DNA of 64,000 nt from Gavia stellata (taxonomy: Eukaryota; Chordata; Aves; Gaviiformes; Gaviidae), in NCBI RefSeq assembly GCF_030936135.1, contig NC_082594.1, forward strand, positions 104,013,020-104,077,019. Direction: 5' to 3'. How positions within the stretch are numbered: position 1 is the first letter of the stretch; every line of letters begins with the position of its first letter. Positions 40,552 to 55,500 of the stretch are shown here, in pieces. A model generated the notes under the pieces. That model made no database searches and was not told the DNA's origin. It saw only the letters and a program-made list of their open reading frames with translations. A program made the translations under genes and the position numbers.

Positions 40552-43500
40552 TTACAGCAGTCGCTCATAGAACAGGAGATAGGCTTGCGAGCTCAGCACT
40601 TTCGATGCAGACACGGCTTGTACATGGGTATCACTGATGTGGAACCACTGTCCTTTTACTGGTTCAGTTTCTAAAGCTATGAAAGGAAGAATTTAGGAGT
40701 AGAAGTTATTACAAAGAATTGAAGCAATCAATCATGTTACTGTTCTGCAGTAAGAAATAATTTGTAAAATATTTCTCATTATTTACCTTGAGGAGATTGT
40801 CCTCGAAGGACAAGATCAGAGAGATGGTTGTTCATAATTCTCCTTTTAGCATAAGCAGTGTAGTGCCCAGACCTCATTGTTCCACTATGTTCAACAACTC
40901 CATAGAGAGAGTACAGTACTTTTGTATTCCCTTCAGCCACATTCTATAAAAGCAAAAGTTTACGTATGTCAGTCAGGTACTGGGTCTTGAACAAGGCTAG
41001 AAAGCAAAGTGAAGAGTTTACATTGATTTATTTGTTGATGAAAGGGCAGCTGGTCATTACAGATTCATGCAAGCACTACAACTATGATCAGTGGAAGTAC
41101 ACTGACTCAAGTGCAAGTTGCACTTGTAAGTTATCCTATATTATCACACAAAATAACTGAAGCTTGACAAGCGTCTACAAAGATTCTGCTAAGCAGCTTA
41201 ATTGTGAAAGCACATTAGAACATGGGAAAGGAGAATCTGATTGTTTTCCCACTTACTTTACATTTAACTGTACAGAAAGGAGCCAAGTCTATCACTTCTG
41301 GAAACTTGATATGCCTGTTAACCTTCCGTAGATTAAATCCACCCTTAAACAGAGGAAGCAGAGGAAAACCCCATAATATTAAAGTGTAGCATATTAAAAC
41401 TATGCTTAGTTACTAAATGTTTCAGGCTAAAGTTTCAACAATACAAAATTAGTTTTTCATTACACAAAATTGGGAAAAAAGCAACACTAGTTTGTTTTTT
41501 TTCTCCAATGCCCAAGGTTTTCCAGCATTACCTCCTTGCCCCCCACTCTTACGGCAACTTAATGGTAGCAGAAGTGCAAAAAGAATCAGCTCTAATGTAC
41601 TTATGTAACTATGAGGACATCTCTTGCTTCTCAGATACTGTAGTATGCCTGAGGATCTAATTTTGTATCATCAAAACTGATGTAACTTCTACTCCCACCT
41701 TATTCAAATAATCTTCCAGTATCAAACTGGAAAAACAAAAGGAGATGACGACAAATGTTATTTCCTCGATCATGTTACAGTCTCTTGGAATACGCTACAC
41801 ATTTCCATTTTCTCTGTGGAATTGCTTTTCATCTACTTAAAAGTGACCTCCCTTATTTTTCAAGTATTTTGACCAAAATACTGAACAGGTTTAAATTTAG
41901 AAGAAGCAATACTGCCTCTCACCCTCATTCCTTTCCTCTTTCTTTCTTGAAAAGCTAAAGTCCTAAATTAAAAATTTTTCTACAACTTGGAAAAAAAGTA
42001 AGCCACTTTACTTCAGTGTCTATAAATAAGACTTAAGTTGCATTGCTTTCCATTCATCCCCATTTATTTTTCTTCCCTCAGTAAGGCTTGGAATCTTCTC
42101 TTTTCCAATTCTACTGACCTATTTGTTACATTCATTTAGTAAGGGATCCTATTCTATCTGTACTGAAATGTAAGAGACCATGAACTGCTGTAGTAGCAGG
42201 AAACACTTGATGCTAAGATACTGTTTAATACAGTGAGCAATAACAATAGTGAGGGAATATATTGCAAATAAACTCACAAAACAGTGTATTCCAGGTAACT
42301 AATGAAATATTCTTTCAGAAAAACACACCCCAACTCCTCAAAGACCACAAAACCTAACACTGCACACCAATGCCTTCCAAACCTTGGAAAAAAACCCAAA
42401 CCAAAACAGGCTTATAGGAAATGAAAATATGCTAACGTTAGTTTTAAGTTAAGCTAGTACTATGTGCATATATATATATATTACACTGATATTATATACA
42501 TACACATTTTTGCAATATCAGCCTGCTACTTACCTGTTGAAACCTCTTTAAGTGAAGAGTTAAAATTGGAGGAGCAAGAGAGATTAGCATCTGCTTTTTG
42601 GCATTAGTATAAACATACTTATTTTCACCTGTAGAAAAGAAAAAAAGAAAAACCACCAATGATTAACATCTAAATAAACGTTACAGCAATAATTTCTTTA
42701 TTTTCACTATTTAGACTGCTATAATGTCATCTACTACAACAACTGAGAAACTGAACATTCCCCTTTAACATGATGAACTGTACAGCAGCTGCCATCTTGC
42801 AGATCCCACATCACAAAAGTAACTGCTCACACCATGTCTGAGCAGTGTCAGCACAAGCAGGATGAATTCTTGCTCGGTCTCTACAACTCTCATAATCAGA
42901 AATCACATGCGGTTTTTATTGGCCTTTTAAGCAAACACCAACATGATTTCCCTATGACTGTCACAGCAGAATTTTCACATTTGAGGAAAGAAAACTCACC
43001 TGCTAAATAGCTACTCCCTACATTCATCCACATAATGAATTTTCAGACTGAAATGCCCTTTCCTTCCCCTCCCCCCAACCCACTCCTCTTTGCTCACTCT
43101 TCTTTTTCGGTCCTGCAGTATTTTGTACCCAAACTTGTGAGCCTACTGTTGTGCTCAATTAAGAACTCACTTGTATTAATCTGTGTGAAAGAGGTTCTCA
43201 CAACCTACCCACTGAATACTAGTTCAACCGATCCAAGTTAAAGTTATACAAATACCACTTTAGGGACATTCCCCCCCTTTACCCACCCAAGCAGCATATA
43301 GGGACATATTTAAAATTTTCTTTTAAAAGATAATTTGTCATACTTTTTATGTTCTTCTTTGGTCCATAATGTCTTTGTGTACATACATCACAGAGTAGTT
43401 TATTGGTCTCAGTAAGTTTTTCATTACGGGTAAATTGATACAAACAGTGATGGATTGAACCTTCTTCTGGGTTCAGATCTTCCCTGTTCGCAAGAGTACA

Positions 43501-46500
43501 AAATGCTGTTTCTGGATCTTCGGTCAATACTTCACACGTCTTGATGGGAACAGTTTGAAGGTCATCTAAGATACTCCTATCAGATTCAGCATTGGCACCC
43601 AAATGTAGTTTTGACAAGTCAGTAGCAAGCTCTTCCTCATCTTCATTTTCATCATCCTCATCTTTCAAAGATAGGTTGTCAAGGCCATTGACAAACCTCG
43701 TAGGAAAATCTAAACCTTCCACAGGGAGATCCACGAGAGGCTCATTTTCTACACACTCTTGTTCTGGCTTTCCTGTATTTTCATGCATGCTCTGAACTTC
43801 TGTACTGTTTCCCAGTATACTCAAGTCTTTTTGAGTTAAGCAGGGATCTTTGCACTCATTTGACGATTCCTCTTTTTGCTTCATATCAGGAGTTTCAGAG
43901 TTAATTTCTGCCTCTGATTCGTGGTTATATTCAACTTCTTTTTCTGACTGTTCAGTTGCACAGATATCTGCCAAATGAAGCACCTTCCCTTGAAGTTTTT
44001 GCTGGCGGCGCTGGCTCTGCGTATATACATAAGAATACAAAAAGCAGAACAAGTTTAAATTATATTTAGCTTTTCTTATCATTTCTTTACCAAAATTTTT
44101 GTAGCAAGCCATAGCTGCAAGGGGGGGGGGGGGGGGGGGGGGGGAAAGAATAATCTATGATTTAATTATCAGAGATGATCAATTCAACCAATACTGAGTT
44201 TATCCTCACTCAGATATAGTTCCCACTGCTCCTTGTTACACAGTATCTTCAAGATACAACTCATGATTCCCTTTGCATCTTCCTGATCCTTCCTTATGTC
44301 TGCATTCTAAAGTTTTGTGAATATTCTGGCAATCAGTGACTGAAGAACAGCTGTCTGATACAAAATAATGCTACTTCAGACAGGCAACACAAATTCCACA
44401 TTCCTCTGCATATTAGCTTATTGCTAGCACAGCAACTCTTAACAGAACATGTAACTTCTTAATAGCAAAGATGTAGATACAATTGGTCTTTTCAGTTGTG
44501 CATCCGAGTGAGGAGAAATTCTAAGCTGTCTCCTTCTTCTCCTCCATCTAAACCGAGGAAGCAAAAAGAACTTGTTTTACCAGAAGTTGCAAGCACTTCA
44601 TTAATAAAAGTGAAATTCTTATCAAAACCAACCTTGGCTTGTTTTTTGGCCTGTTTCTTTGCTTTTTTCTGAAGGTGCTTACTTGTACCAGGAGGGTCAT
44701 CTCTCTGCTTAAGATAACAGTCATTGTTTTTATCGTCTTCATCTTCAGATTCCTTTTCTTTGTTTTTTTTAACGTTTCTCTCATTTGTAATTTTTACTTT
44801 CTACAAAAACCAAAAAGCCACAAAACATCCACAGAAGTAGAGATGTTACTGTCCTGAATAACAAAATAGTATTCCAAAGAAAACTGTTATCTGAGTTTTC
44901 AGCTCAAGATGTAACATTTTAGTGACTATAACATACAACTAACTCATTTATGTCACCCTAATGTTTACAAAAGGGGTGTCTCACTCCAGAGGGAGTCCAT
45001 GTGGAACTACTACTTGCAGAATGAAACAGCATGAAACAGCATGAAGAAGTAAGGCTATCAAGGGCCAATTTCTGAACCTGTAAAGGGGCAACATTACCTT
45101 TGGCTCCAACAAATGTAAATCTCATCAAATGCACTGAAGAGTAACATTTTACACAAGGGGAGACATTTTCAGTTGAACTGCCTGCCACAGAATTTGTTTG
45201 CTTCTGCTAACATGAAATTTGTTTGTTGCAGAAGGAATGGGATCCCTTTGGGTGAGGGGTGTTCATTTCAATATTTACTCATTAGCTTTTGCGTGAGCAG
45301 TGCTACGTAACAAATCTGAAATACTACATATACAGATTATCAGTGTGAAACGCAAAACAAGTCAAGTTATTTTCAGTGTCTAGAGATTGAGCAAATAAAC
45401 CAATATTGATCAAGTAAGTATTCACATACTATCCTACCAATGTTTCTTAACTTTATTCAATAATCTGAATATTATAAGTATTCTTGCACTCGGTAGAGAA
45501 AAACAGCTGAAAAAAGTAAAAAAAAAAAAAAGAAAAACCCCATCATTGTCACGCAATTTAGTTCAGTTTTACAACAGCGAAGATGAATTGGGGAACATTG
45601 TTCTTTGCAACTCAGTCTTCTACAATAGTGAGACAACATTGGAACATACTAGATTATTCCCTAAGCTAATCTCTACATTAGAAACATTAACTGACATAGC
45701 AGCAAGATCACCAACAGACTGTCAGTGATTTTCCAGAGACAATTTACAAGCTGCAACTTACAGGAATGACTCTCATGAAAATCTTATTCTCTACCTTTCT
45801 GGGCAAATTTGTGATTTTAACTTTCAAAGGAGACATTTAGAAAGATGCATAAATTCATTCCCTAATGATTATATAATAAAGGTGTTTTCATATAACCAAA
45901 CAAAAACTAAGCCAAAAAGCAATGTACAATTTCTTACCTGATCATCTAGTACGGGAAGCGACAAATCAAGGAAAGACTCATGGACCAAGGATACCTTTAA
46001 ATGAAGAGTCCAATTTAATTTTGTTTGGAAGTGGCTGGCTTGCTGTCAATAGGTTTATTTATATGTAGCCTTGCTTGCATTCAATGCATGCTTTCACTTG
46101 TGCATACAAACGTAAAACACAGCTAATCTACCTTCACATACAGCTATCCATGACCAAAACCTAGCAGTCATATTACCACAGAAATAACCTAGAAATACTT
46201 TTACAAATTTCAGTTTTCTAGTGGCATAGAATGTGAGAACCCAACTTAGGGCTTATGAGATTGATATCTGCAATCTGTCATGACATTCATCTAGCCCACT
46301 CACTAATACCCTTAATTACTTTATTCTCAGGATGCATTATCCCAGTAAGGGCCTTCTTGCTTAACTATTCTCCTGGCAATTGCACAGTCATTCCAGTGCG
46401 GGAAAGGGAGAGACTTAATCATGTGATGAAAAAGGAAAGGGCCCCTGGCAGCAGAACAATTCATCCACTCTACAATTTATGCTGTTCGAAGGTGTTTACC

Positions 46501-49500
46501 AGGAATCTGAGAGTGAATTCTTCTGGCAGAGGCAGACCTCTTTTTCTGGAAGTCTTGAAATGGACTGCAAGATTAGCTTTATAACACAAGGGAAGAAAGA
46601 CTCCAGCCAAACCATGCCCCTCTTTGAAAAACATGCAGCTAGTCAACTCTTAGAATTGTATTAACTGAAGCCAACCTCTCCAATTTCACTTATTTCTACA
46701 TATCATTACTTCGGGGTTCTCCTTCCGATTACATAAAATTATACTCTAGGCTATTCAAAGCAGGCAGTTTACTTACGGTTCTGCATTCCTCACACATAAT
46801 CATACTGGTTAATTCTCCACCAAAGATTCGATCTACAAAACTTTGTATTCCCTTTTTCTTTTCATATTCTGAGAATTGACAAATTATAAAGTAAAGTTAA
46901 TAATATTACATATTAATATACTGGCAATCAATTTAGTTATGGCATACCAAAGTAAAAAAAAAGATAATACAGTATGCAAGATGTATGATGGAATGTGTTG
47001 GCCTGTTCTAGTTTCCTCAGGAATTACAGCAAGATTCTTAAACTCTTTCATGCATCAAAGAAATGGAGTGAAAACAGTTGCAGAAGACAGTTTGACTGAA
47101 CCAACACCTTTACCACTTTCTCAACTCAAATGCATTTCCCTGTTTTCTCAGAAGTACTGCATCCCAGTAAGAGTTCCTGTTTTCCCTTAGGACTTAAACA
47201 ACTGTCTGAACCTAAAAAACAAGCACCAACTTCTGCCTGTATAGGTGCCCTACAAACAAAACCAATTTCCTCAAGTTATATGTTCAGTGTAGCACATAGT
47301 CTGAATTTAAACTTGCTCTTCATCTTCTAACTTAAGTCATGTTGAAAAGTTTAAAAAGTCTTCTGTTCACTGCTGGGTTTTGTTTTTTGGGGTTTTTTTT
47401 TTTTTTTTTTTAATACCACTGTTAAGTAACAATGGACTATTAGGACTGAATAAATCATTACATTCCTGTGCTAATATTTTATTTTCTTACATAATATTTG
47501 AATGATTAAACACTATCCAAACATATTTTAACGTACAATATCTATAGAATGAACTCTCTCTTACACTGTTAAGAAAATGACAGTAAGTTCAGTAAGACAT
47601 TTAAATAAATAGACTAACACTATTGAGGCTTACGTTCTAGATACATATTCAAGATGGCATAAAGTTGTACAATTAAATCTGTATCTTTTATTTGATACTA
47701 TTAGTGTTACTTTGCGTACTTCAATGAAACAGAAGATTTCAAATTCTCACAACATCAGTAACATGTATTTTACCTTTAATTTTTTTTTTAAGTTCTTCTT
47801 CATTTTCTTTGTTAGAGTCAGTCAGCGCCTTCAGTATTCCAACACTTATTTGCTGAAAGTTTCAAAACAAATATACACTGTAAAATTTCCTAAAGTAATT
47901 CAGTTAATTAGTTCATTTTACAAAATGTTTCAGATGTGTGGAATAATTGCTGGAGGTAATTTAGGAATTAAATTTATATTAAAGGTACAGCATTGAAGAA
48001 ATCTTCAGGGTGGAGTGTGGCGAATATGCAAGGAATCCATCCCACAGAAGTTCCCTAGGCAACCTTAGATGTTGGCAACACCAGGGGAGCTTGGTGCGCT
48101 GACTCTAAGAGAAACTACACGGAGGGTGGAAGGGAGTGAAGACACCACGGCCAGGCTCTGTGATAAGATGGGAACTGGAAGTTACTATGGAACTGACAAG
48201 CTGCATATTTACTACCCTGAGCTGCATATTTACCACCCTGAGCCAACAGTCTGTCATTTTTTGACAAAATACTATCCTTTGGGTGAACTTTGCTCATTAT
48301 AATCTCATTATAATACCAGAAAACACACCTCCATCCCAAAACTACCCACCTCCAAGGTGCGACCACCCCTCACTGAGCTTGCGCTCTGAATTTTTCTTAG
48401 TCTATACCTTTAAAAGTAAACGAGAAACTTTTACACCAATTACAATAGAGGTATGTATGACTAGAGTCACTCAAGCTCCACCTGTAAGGACAAATAATAT
48501 AAAATGGCTTAAGAGAGGAAGGATGCCAGGGGAAGATACTATTGCAGACCACCTTTGACACCTGGGATCAGTTGACGGGCTGAGCCTCTCTTCCCCCCCC
48601 ACAGGGACGCCTTTGGGTAAGATTCGAACACTTGGTTATACCAAGTGATTCCCCGGGAAACTTAGAAATCTCTATAGAGTTGCTTTATAACTTAACGCGT
48701 TTGTAGCCAGGCTATATTACTCACATTCTTGGTATTTGCACATGCTTTGCAAGCAGTAATTTTATCACCGGCAATCCGTAAGAACTTGTGTATCTGTTGC
48801 TTCAATAAACTGCACTATTCACTAATCTAGCCATGAGAGTTCTCATTGAACGCCACCAAATCCCTTAAGTGTGGCTGTGCTAGTTCATGGAACGCGACTA
48901 GACTGAAAGTGTGCAGTGTTACAAGTGTATCCGTAATCGTGAGAGTTCAATACATTGAACGCGACTGGACTTGTAACATCCTGGCGGTGTTACGAGTGTA
49001 TCCGTAATCGTAAGAGTTCAATACATTGAACGTGACCGGACTTGTAACACAGAAAAATTGGGCATCACTCAGAATCTAAGCCTAGCCGCCCCCAGCCCCT
49101 CTGATATCTGAGGACAATCTGGAACGCAAGGGGGTTTATTTTCTGCCAAATTGCCTTGCCCTTTAACGCGACAAGATGGAGGAAAAAGTTTAATCTTCAC
49201 CAATTAAGAGAATCAATACAAACAACAAAAATGCCTGTTGAGACACAAAATGATTCCTGTGGATATTGAAAAATAACCAACCGAGAAACAAGCTTGCAAC
49301 CGTAATGTTGCAATTAGTATGTAAGAAAAATCAGTCTAAGAATGAAATACTTTCCCAAATTAAAACTGGCAAAAAACCCCATGGAATTTCCACAAGTGAA
49401 CTTTCAGGCATTTCAGAAATTAAGACAAAAGGACATTCTTCAGGGTGACTACACATACTCCAAACCCTCTTTTTCTGTAGAAGTTTTGGACAAGTCAGTC

Positions 49501-52500
49501 TGTTTCTGAAGGACAACAGGAATTTGTATTAGAAGTGTTGAATTAACCAAAGACCTTTAGAGCAGGCAAAACTGAACCTTTCCACTTGATTTTATTAGAA
49601 CAGCACCGAGAATAACCAGTACACTGCTTTCCAAAAAGGCAGAAAATATCATTACCTTCAAAACCTAAACAATGCGTGCAATGTATGTAAGAAATATAGG
49701 CCACAAACAAACTTCTTTCTTTGAATAGTTTTGTTAAATAGTTTTGTTGCTGCTCCATAACCCCACTACTTAAAGGCTGTCTGGTTCTACAGCTCTGTTG
49801 CTAATCTGCTCCAAGTGCATGTTATAGGCAGTACAAACCACTCTACAGAGGTTGACTTTTCTCCCCTCAGCAGAGGAGAAAGTATTGGTCTGGGGTATGA
49901 AGAAAGGTATGCACAACTATGAAATCAGCACTCACATGGATTTCTTCTGCTCTCATTCCATCAAGTAAGTAACGAAGCAATTCATGACTGTCTTGCTGCT
50001 GATAACCTTTAAATCGTATTGCTCTGTTAAATGAAACGATAATTGTAAAGTATAACTGAACTTAGAGATAGACCAAGTAAAAACAATTCACACCAGACAC
50101 AAAAGGACAAAGTCTCAAGCATGTATGTATATAAAAGCAGTGTCTACATATGGTATTTTCTAAAAATATGAAGCTAGCTAATCAGAATATATCACTGAAT
50201 ATCTTTCTTTTTACTTCTATTTATCTATATTTTGCTCTTTATCCTCTTCTTTGAAAACTTGTTAAGTATTATACAGATTTTATATGCTGTGATGTGAGCT
50301 CAAGAAAAAAAGGGAGAACACGGACCTTCTTTTTAAACAACTAACAAACTTGTTTCATACTCACTATGACAAGCAATTGTACAGATACTCACTTTTTACA
50401 AACCTGAGCAAAAAGTTCCTTAGGAGTGACTACCCCTTTTTTTGTCTCTTGCATTTCTGTCAGGAACTGATACATGGCTAATGTCAAAGGACCTGGCTGA
50501 TCTAGTTTTATCAGCTGAGGTTCCTGTTTTAAACAGAAGCAAGAAAGTTGTTTTGCCTTAATTTCATGACAGATCTGGAGTAAGTTTTTCCTTACCTAAA
50601 CAGTTCAGTTCTTGAAAACACCATTATAAAATAGAATACACAAAATTCCAAAATGGCAGTAAGTTAACCTGACAAAAACAATCAACACATGGTTTCACAT
50701 GAGATGATTCAAACACTGGGCTAAGAATCGCTAATTATTTATTGCTTAGTTGCAGCTCTGGATTTCTTGCTTCTATTAGGAAAAAAATACTATTTCTTAA
50801 AATGCACAACCTTCTTTCCGATCCAAATACCCAACCATAATGACAGGTGCATTATTTAAGTTAGCATTGCAGACATACTCTAGCTTCCCATTTTGCATTT
50901 AGACAAGTGACACTATAGTACAATTCACACATTTTCATCCTTTAAATAACTTAATCATAATGTAAGTACTCCTTTGATGACAACTAAAACTTAAGAGTAT
51001 TGAATCACTGCTCTTTCACTTTGAATGAAAGACCTCCACTGACTTCAGAAGCAGGTTTATGGAAGTCAATAATGAAGTTTCCATTGATTTTACATCTTAA
51101 TCTTGGTAGTATTTAGCTGAAACAGCTTTAAAAAACAGATGAGTACTGTTTGTTTCTTTTAACAGATTGGAAAAGTGGGGACAAACACTATGGAGGTTGA
51201 AGCATATATACCATAGATAACTCAGGTGACTCAATTTTAACTGTTGTGCCAGGCATTTTAGTTTCTTTAAGCAGCTCCCTCAGGACTGGAGTTTGTGATA
51301 AATTCTGTAGAGCAGAAAGAAAAAGAAAAAAGAAAAAGATTGGTAACTGGGGAACAAGAGGAAGGGCAGAGGAGTTCCACTGGTCATGGAATTTATATCA
51401 ACCAGATTAGCAACAATTTATTTTTCCCAAACACAGAACTAGAGTGGTAACTACCACTCTGGAAATTCTAACAATGTTGAACAGTTAAAGGTACATTCCG
51501 TACAGCTAATGGGACTTCCAAGAGTCCTCTTTATACATTACTTTAGATTGCAGAAACCCTAAATGTACTATCCTTCTACAGACTGATCTTTTGACAGTCT
51601 ATTTACTAGTGTCTGTTTCTAAAATCAAAAGATAAAATGCAGTGTGCGTATTTGCTTGGTTTAAACCATTTAAAAAAATAAAAATAATCAAAGTGTTCAC
51701 TAAAACCTGCAAGTACAGTGGGAATTTTGTTTGAGTAAAGCTGCAGTATCAAGAGCCAAAAGAGCCCAAGATTACATGTGAGTTTTAATACACATGAAAG
51801 AGCAAGTTGATTCTGTCCAAACACTTGCTGAGCAAGACACATAAGATGGCAATGCAATATGCTCATCTTGTTAATACTTATTTTTATTTGATTTCCCGTT
51901 GCTGAGAGAGACATTTTTGTTTCAGTAAACACCCCCAGTCTTTGGGTATTAATCTCTTACATTCTAAGAGGTCAGCAAGGGTGATAAGCCAGACTCTTAT
52001 GTTTTTTTACTAAACTAGGAAGTTGGCTTGCTTAATCTGTATCAGTGAAAGATGCTGTCCCTCAAAGACAAGGCAGTTTGTCACATCTTCCCTTAGAGCA
52101 AGTCTGAACCTGCAGCTCCATTTCTTCATATCTCTCTGGGCCAACACACTATTTTTAGAATGAACCAATCATTCTTGGCAGATAAAAATCACATTCTAAC
52201 TGTGTCATTGTACAATACTGGGGGTGAGGTTGTTGTGTGGTGTTGGTTTTTCTTTTGCTATTCAAAATTTTTTTTAAGAGCAGCAACAACTACTGTACCT
52301 GCATCACTGCATTAAAGAAACATGTATTCCCCAAGTTGCTAAGTCCTTTCACAGTCACTTCCGAGTTAGTACTTGAATGAGAATTCTCTTCTTTAAGCGA
52401 GACTTCTTTTTCTTGCTCATTTTTGCTGTCTTTTTCTACTTTTTTATTTTCAAATTCTTTGTTCTCTTGTTGTTTTTCTACTGAAATAATAAAAAAAACA

Positions 52501-55500
52501 TACCACATATTAACCTACTAACAGGAAATGGGCTAGGAAAACGTTATTATAGGCAGCAACAACCTACAATGTTTCAAACGTAAACAGATGGTAACGAATT
52601 CTGTAATTGTATAAATGTAACACTACGGGTTTAGGTTCTTAAACTCTAGGTAACAGGAGTTAAAAAAGAAACAAAACAAACCAACAAAAAAAAAAATCAA
52701 GAAACCCCTGAAATGCCATTGCAGATCAGCATACAATTTAAACATGCCACCTGCCCCACAAGCCATTCATGCCAACAACCGCTGAAACTCTGCATGCGTT
52801 CTCTGAAATTGCATTCCTGTTGCAAAATCACCTATGTCAGGGCTTTATACAACATCCAACAAGATGGCATCTGAGACAACACCCCTTTTGACATGGCACT
52901 ATTTCTGAAATGAAATGCACAGGCCTCCTGCTGTCAAAGCATTCTCATGTTCATTTCATGAACCTAAACAGGTGAAACTGGAAAGGTTATATTCTTCAAG
53001 ACACGTTAAAGATATTTTCTCAAAAATTGCTTTGGTGTATACCTCAAAATTTCAATGACCTGTTTAATAAAACCTTAACAGAATTCCAGGTAGTTTTCAG
53101 AATAACACCCACACTGGTTCTCCCAGTTTGGCAGTCTACTATTGATAAGGTTTCTGATAAATAGGGCTGTGAGACAAGATTAACTTTAAAATGAGGTAAT
53201 GCCAGCTCAGAGAAAGCAAGGAAACCAGGCAATAAAATCTTTGCAGATGGACAAGAAACAGACGGATGGACAACAGATGGAACACCTGAAAGAGACAACT
53301 GCACCCAGATATTCATCCGTTTTCCTGTTCAAACCTGAGAAGAAAATTCTGGCAACCAATATGAAGTTCAAATACTAGAGAAGCCACGTATCTGGGAAAG
53401 ACAGACCAAAACCACTCAAAGTTTCTGGTCCCTGTGGGAAAACCTCAGCTGTTTCCTGAACAAATATTCAGAGACAGCCAATTGGCACTGCTGCTTGGCT
53501 GTGATCTACTTCCCAAGGGGGCTATGATTTGACCCAAATGTAGGATGGTGTTGGAATTTCTGATAGCCAGGAGTTACAGCATTTATGTTGATACACAAAT
53601 TCTTCCAAGTTTTCTAGTGGAAATGCCTTGTACAAAACCAGTTTTGCTGTTGAGGAAACTGGGAGGGGTTGCTGGGTTTGTTTCCTTTTAAACAACCATG
53701 TTTAGCAGATAGACTGCAGGCTGAACACACTATTTTAGGGAGATCCGAATGCGCTGCAGCTACCTGTACTAAATGTACAGCCCCAGCAGGCAAATCCTTC
53801 CTTCCATTAGGAAATGTGGTGCAACAGCTGAAGACTTAGTCATTCCAGGCAATATATTCACAAATACCTACAAAAATACTTTTAAAAAATAAAAGAAAAT
53901 CACCCCTAAGCAATGACAATTTTCCTTCAAATCTCAAGGCAGACTGAGCAATACTGATGAATAAAAGCAACACTTTGGAGTACTGAAAGTCAATTCCTTA
54001 CTCACACAACAACCAACCATCGTATCTAAAAAAACAGTCACAGTAAAATTGTATTTTTTGTCCTCCTATTCCTACATTTCTGGTTTTTAAAAGTTTAGGG
54101 GACACTGAGCAAAATTCTGGTCCAATTAGGTCCATGGGCTAGGATGTTACTTATGCTATCAGAATTCTGGCAAAGAAAAAAAAAAAGAAATTAGCTTTTT
54201 ACTTTACCATAAGGTGCTCTGAAAGTTAAATCTAATTTAGTGCACATTCTTGATTTACAGTACTATCTCCTACATTTAAGGGACTTTCTGATTTACTGTA
54301 TGTATAGTATAGTTACTTACCTGTACGTGATGAGTCAATACAAACTTGTTTTCTAACATAATCCACCATCTGACCCAATCGGGTTGAAGTATTGTATGGG
54401 ACTTCATTATCGCATATGTAGCACCTGTCTCCGCCCCCCCAAAAGAAAAAACAATTAATCCTATTCTTTTCTATTGCTTAAAAATCCTAAATTATTTGCT
54501 TGTTTGATGCAATTCAGTACACAAAGTTATAAAATTACAAGATTTATTTTAAGATTTAGAAGTCTTAGAGAAGAGTTCAATTTATTTCTGATCACGAAAA
54601 TAAAAATTTTAAAAATTACCTTTACTAAATGATTTCAGTAACTGGAGGTTGCAATTTACAAACATAAATTAGACCCTTAAAAGATGTGCTTAGAAACCTA
54701 TTCTGCAAGAAAAATAAATGCAGGGGAAATTTTGCCAAAATCAAGAAACTAAGGTATCGGGCCCTAAAGGAAATGACTTACCAATGTTATGGCATGGAAA
54801 AAAAACCTCTGAATATTCTAGCCAAGCAAGTACTTCATTATATTTAAATGGGATAAGAAACAAATCAGTGTGCTCCATTAGTCCTGCACACTTTTATTTG
54901 CTCTTCTGTTGTTGACACAAATCTATTTGTCTCTTTGTGAGCAAAGGAGTGCATGGTTAGGCCACTAATCTGTTTTAAACAAAATTATGAGAGAAGCTAC
55001 AGTGATAAAGGCTCAGGTAAGAGTAAAATTCTGCCAGAACACATACGGCCGAAGGAGAGTTGTATGTACTGATTTTGTAGTTCTGCCCAATCAGCTCTTT
55101 GAAGAGCTGACAAAAAGTACTGAAGAGAATGCGAATACTTCTGCATTTTGAAACATACCAATTACAGTTCTTAGGCACAAATGCATTTAACAGATTTCAG
55201 GATTACCGTAAGTCAGAATCTATTTTCTGATATTACAAGCAGCAGAAATCTGCAGCAAAGTGCTTCCCTAAATCTCTAGCATTTCTGGAATTAGCTGCAA
55301 TTTTCACATTTCTTCATGTCTCATTGGAAAAATTGGCTCTGCTTTTGGATCCCTAAGTATGTATTTATTGTCTGTCTGGTTATTATAAAAATAGGCATTC
55401 TCACTCCCAGAATAACAAATTATATTTATTTCCATGGGCAATTTTAACATCAAAACCTTTCATCCATCAAAAATTTTGTAGGTAACCTTGAAGGAATCAA

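Noticed and set aside
43279-44112. 277-codon minus-strand frame as a separate gene
   Set aside because: It is the large acidic USP16 exon (43344-44016) with open intron sequence at both ends.
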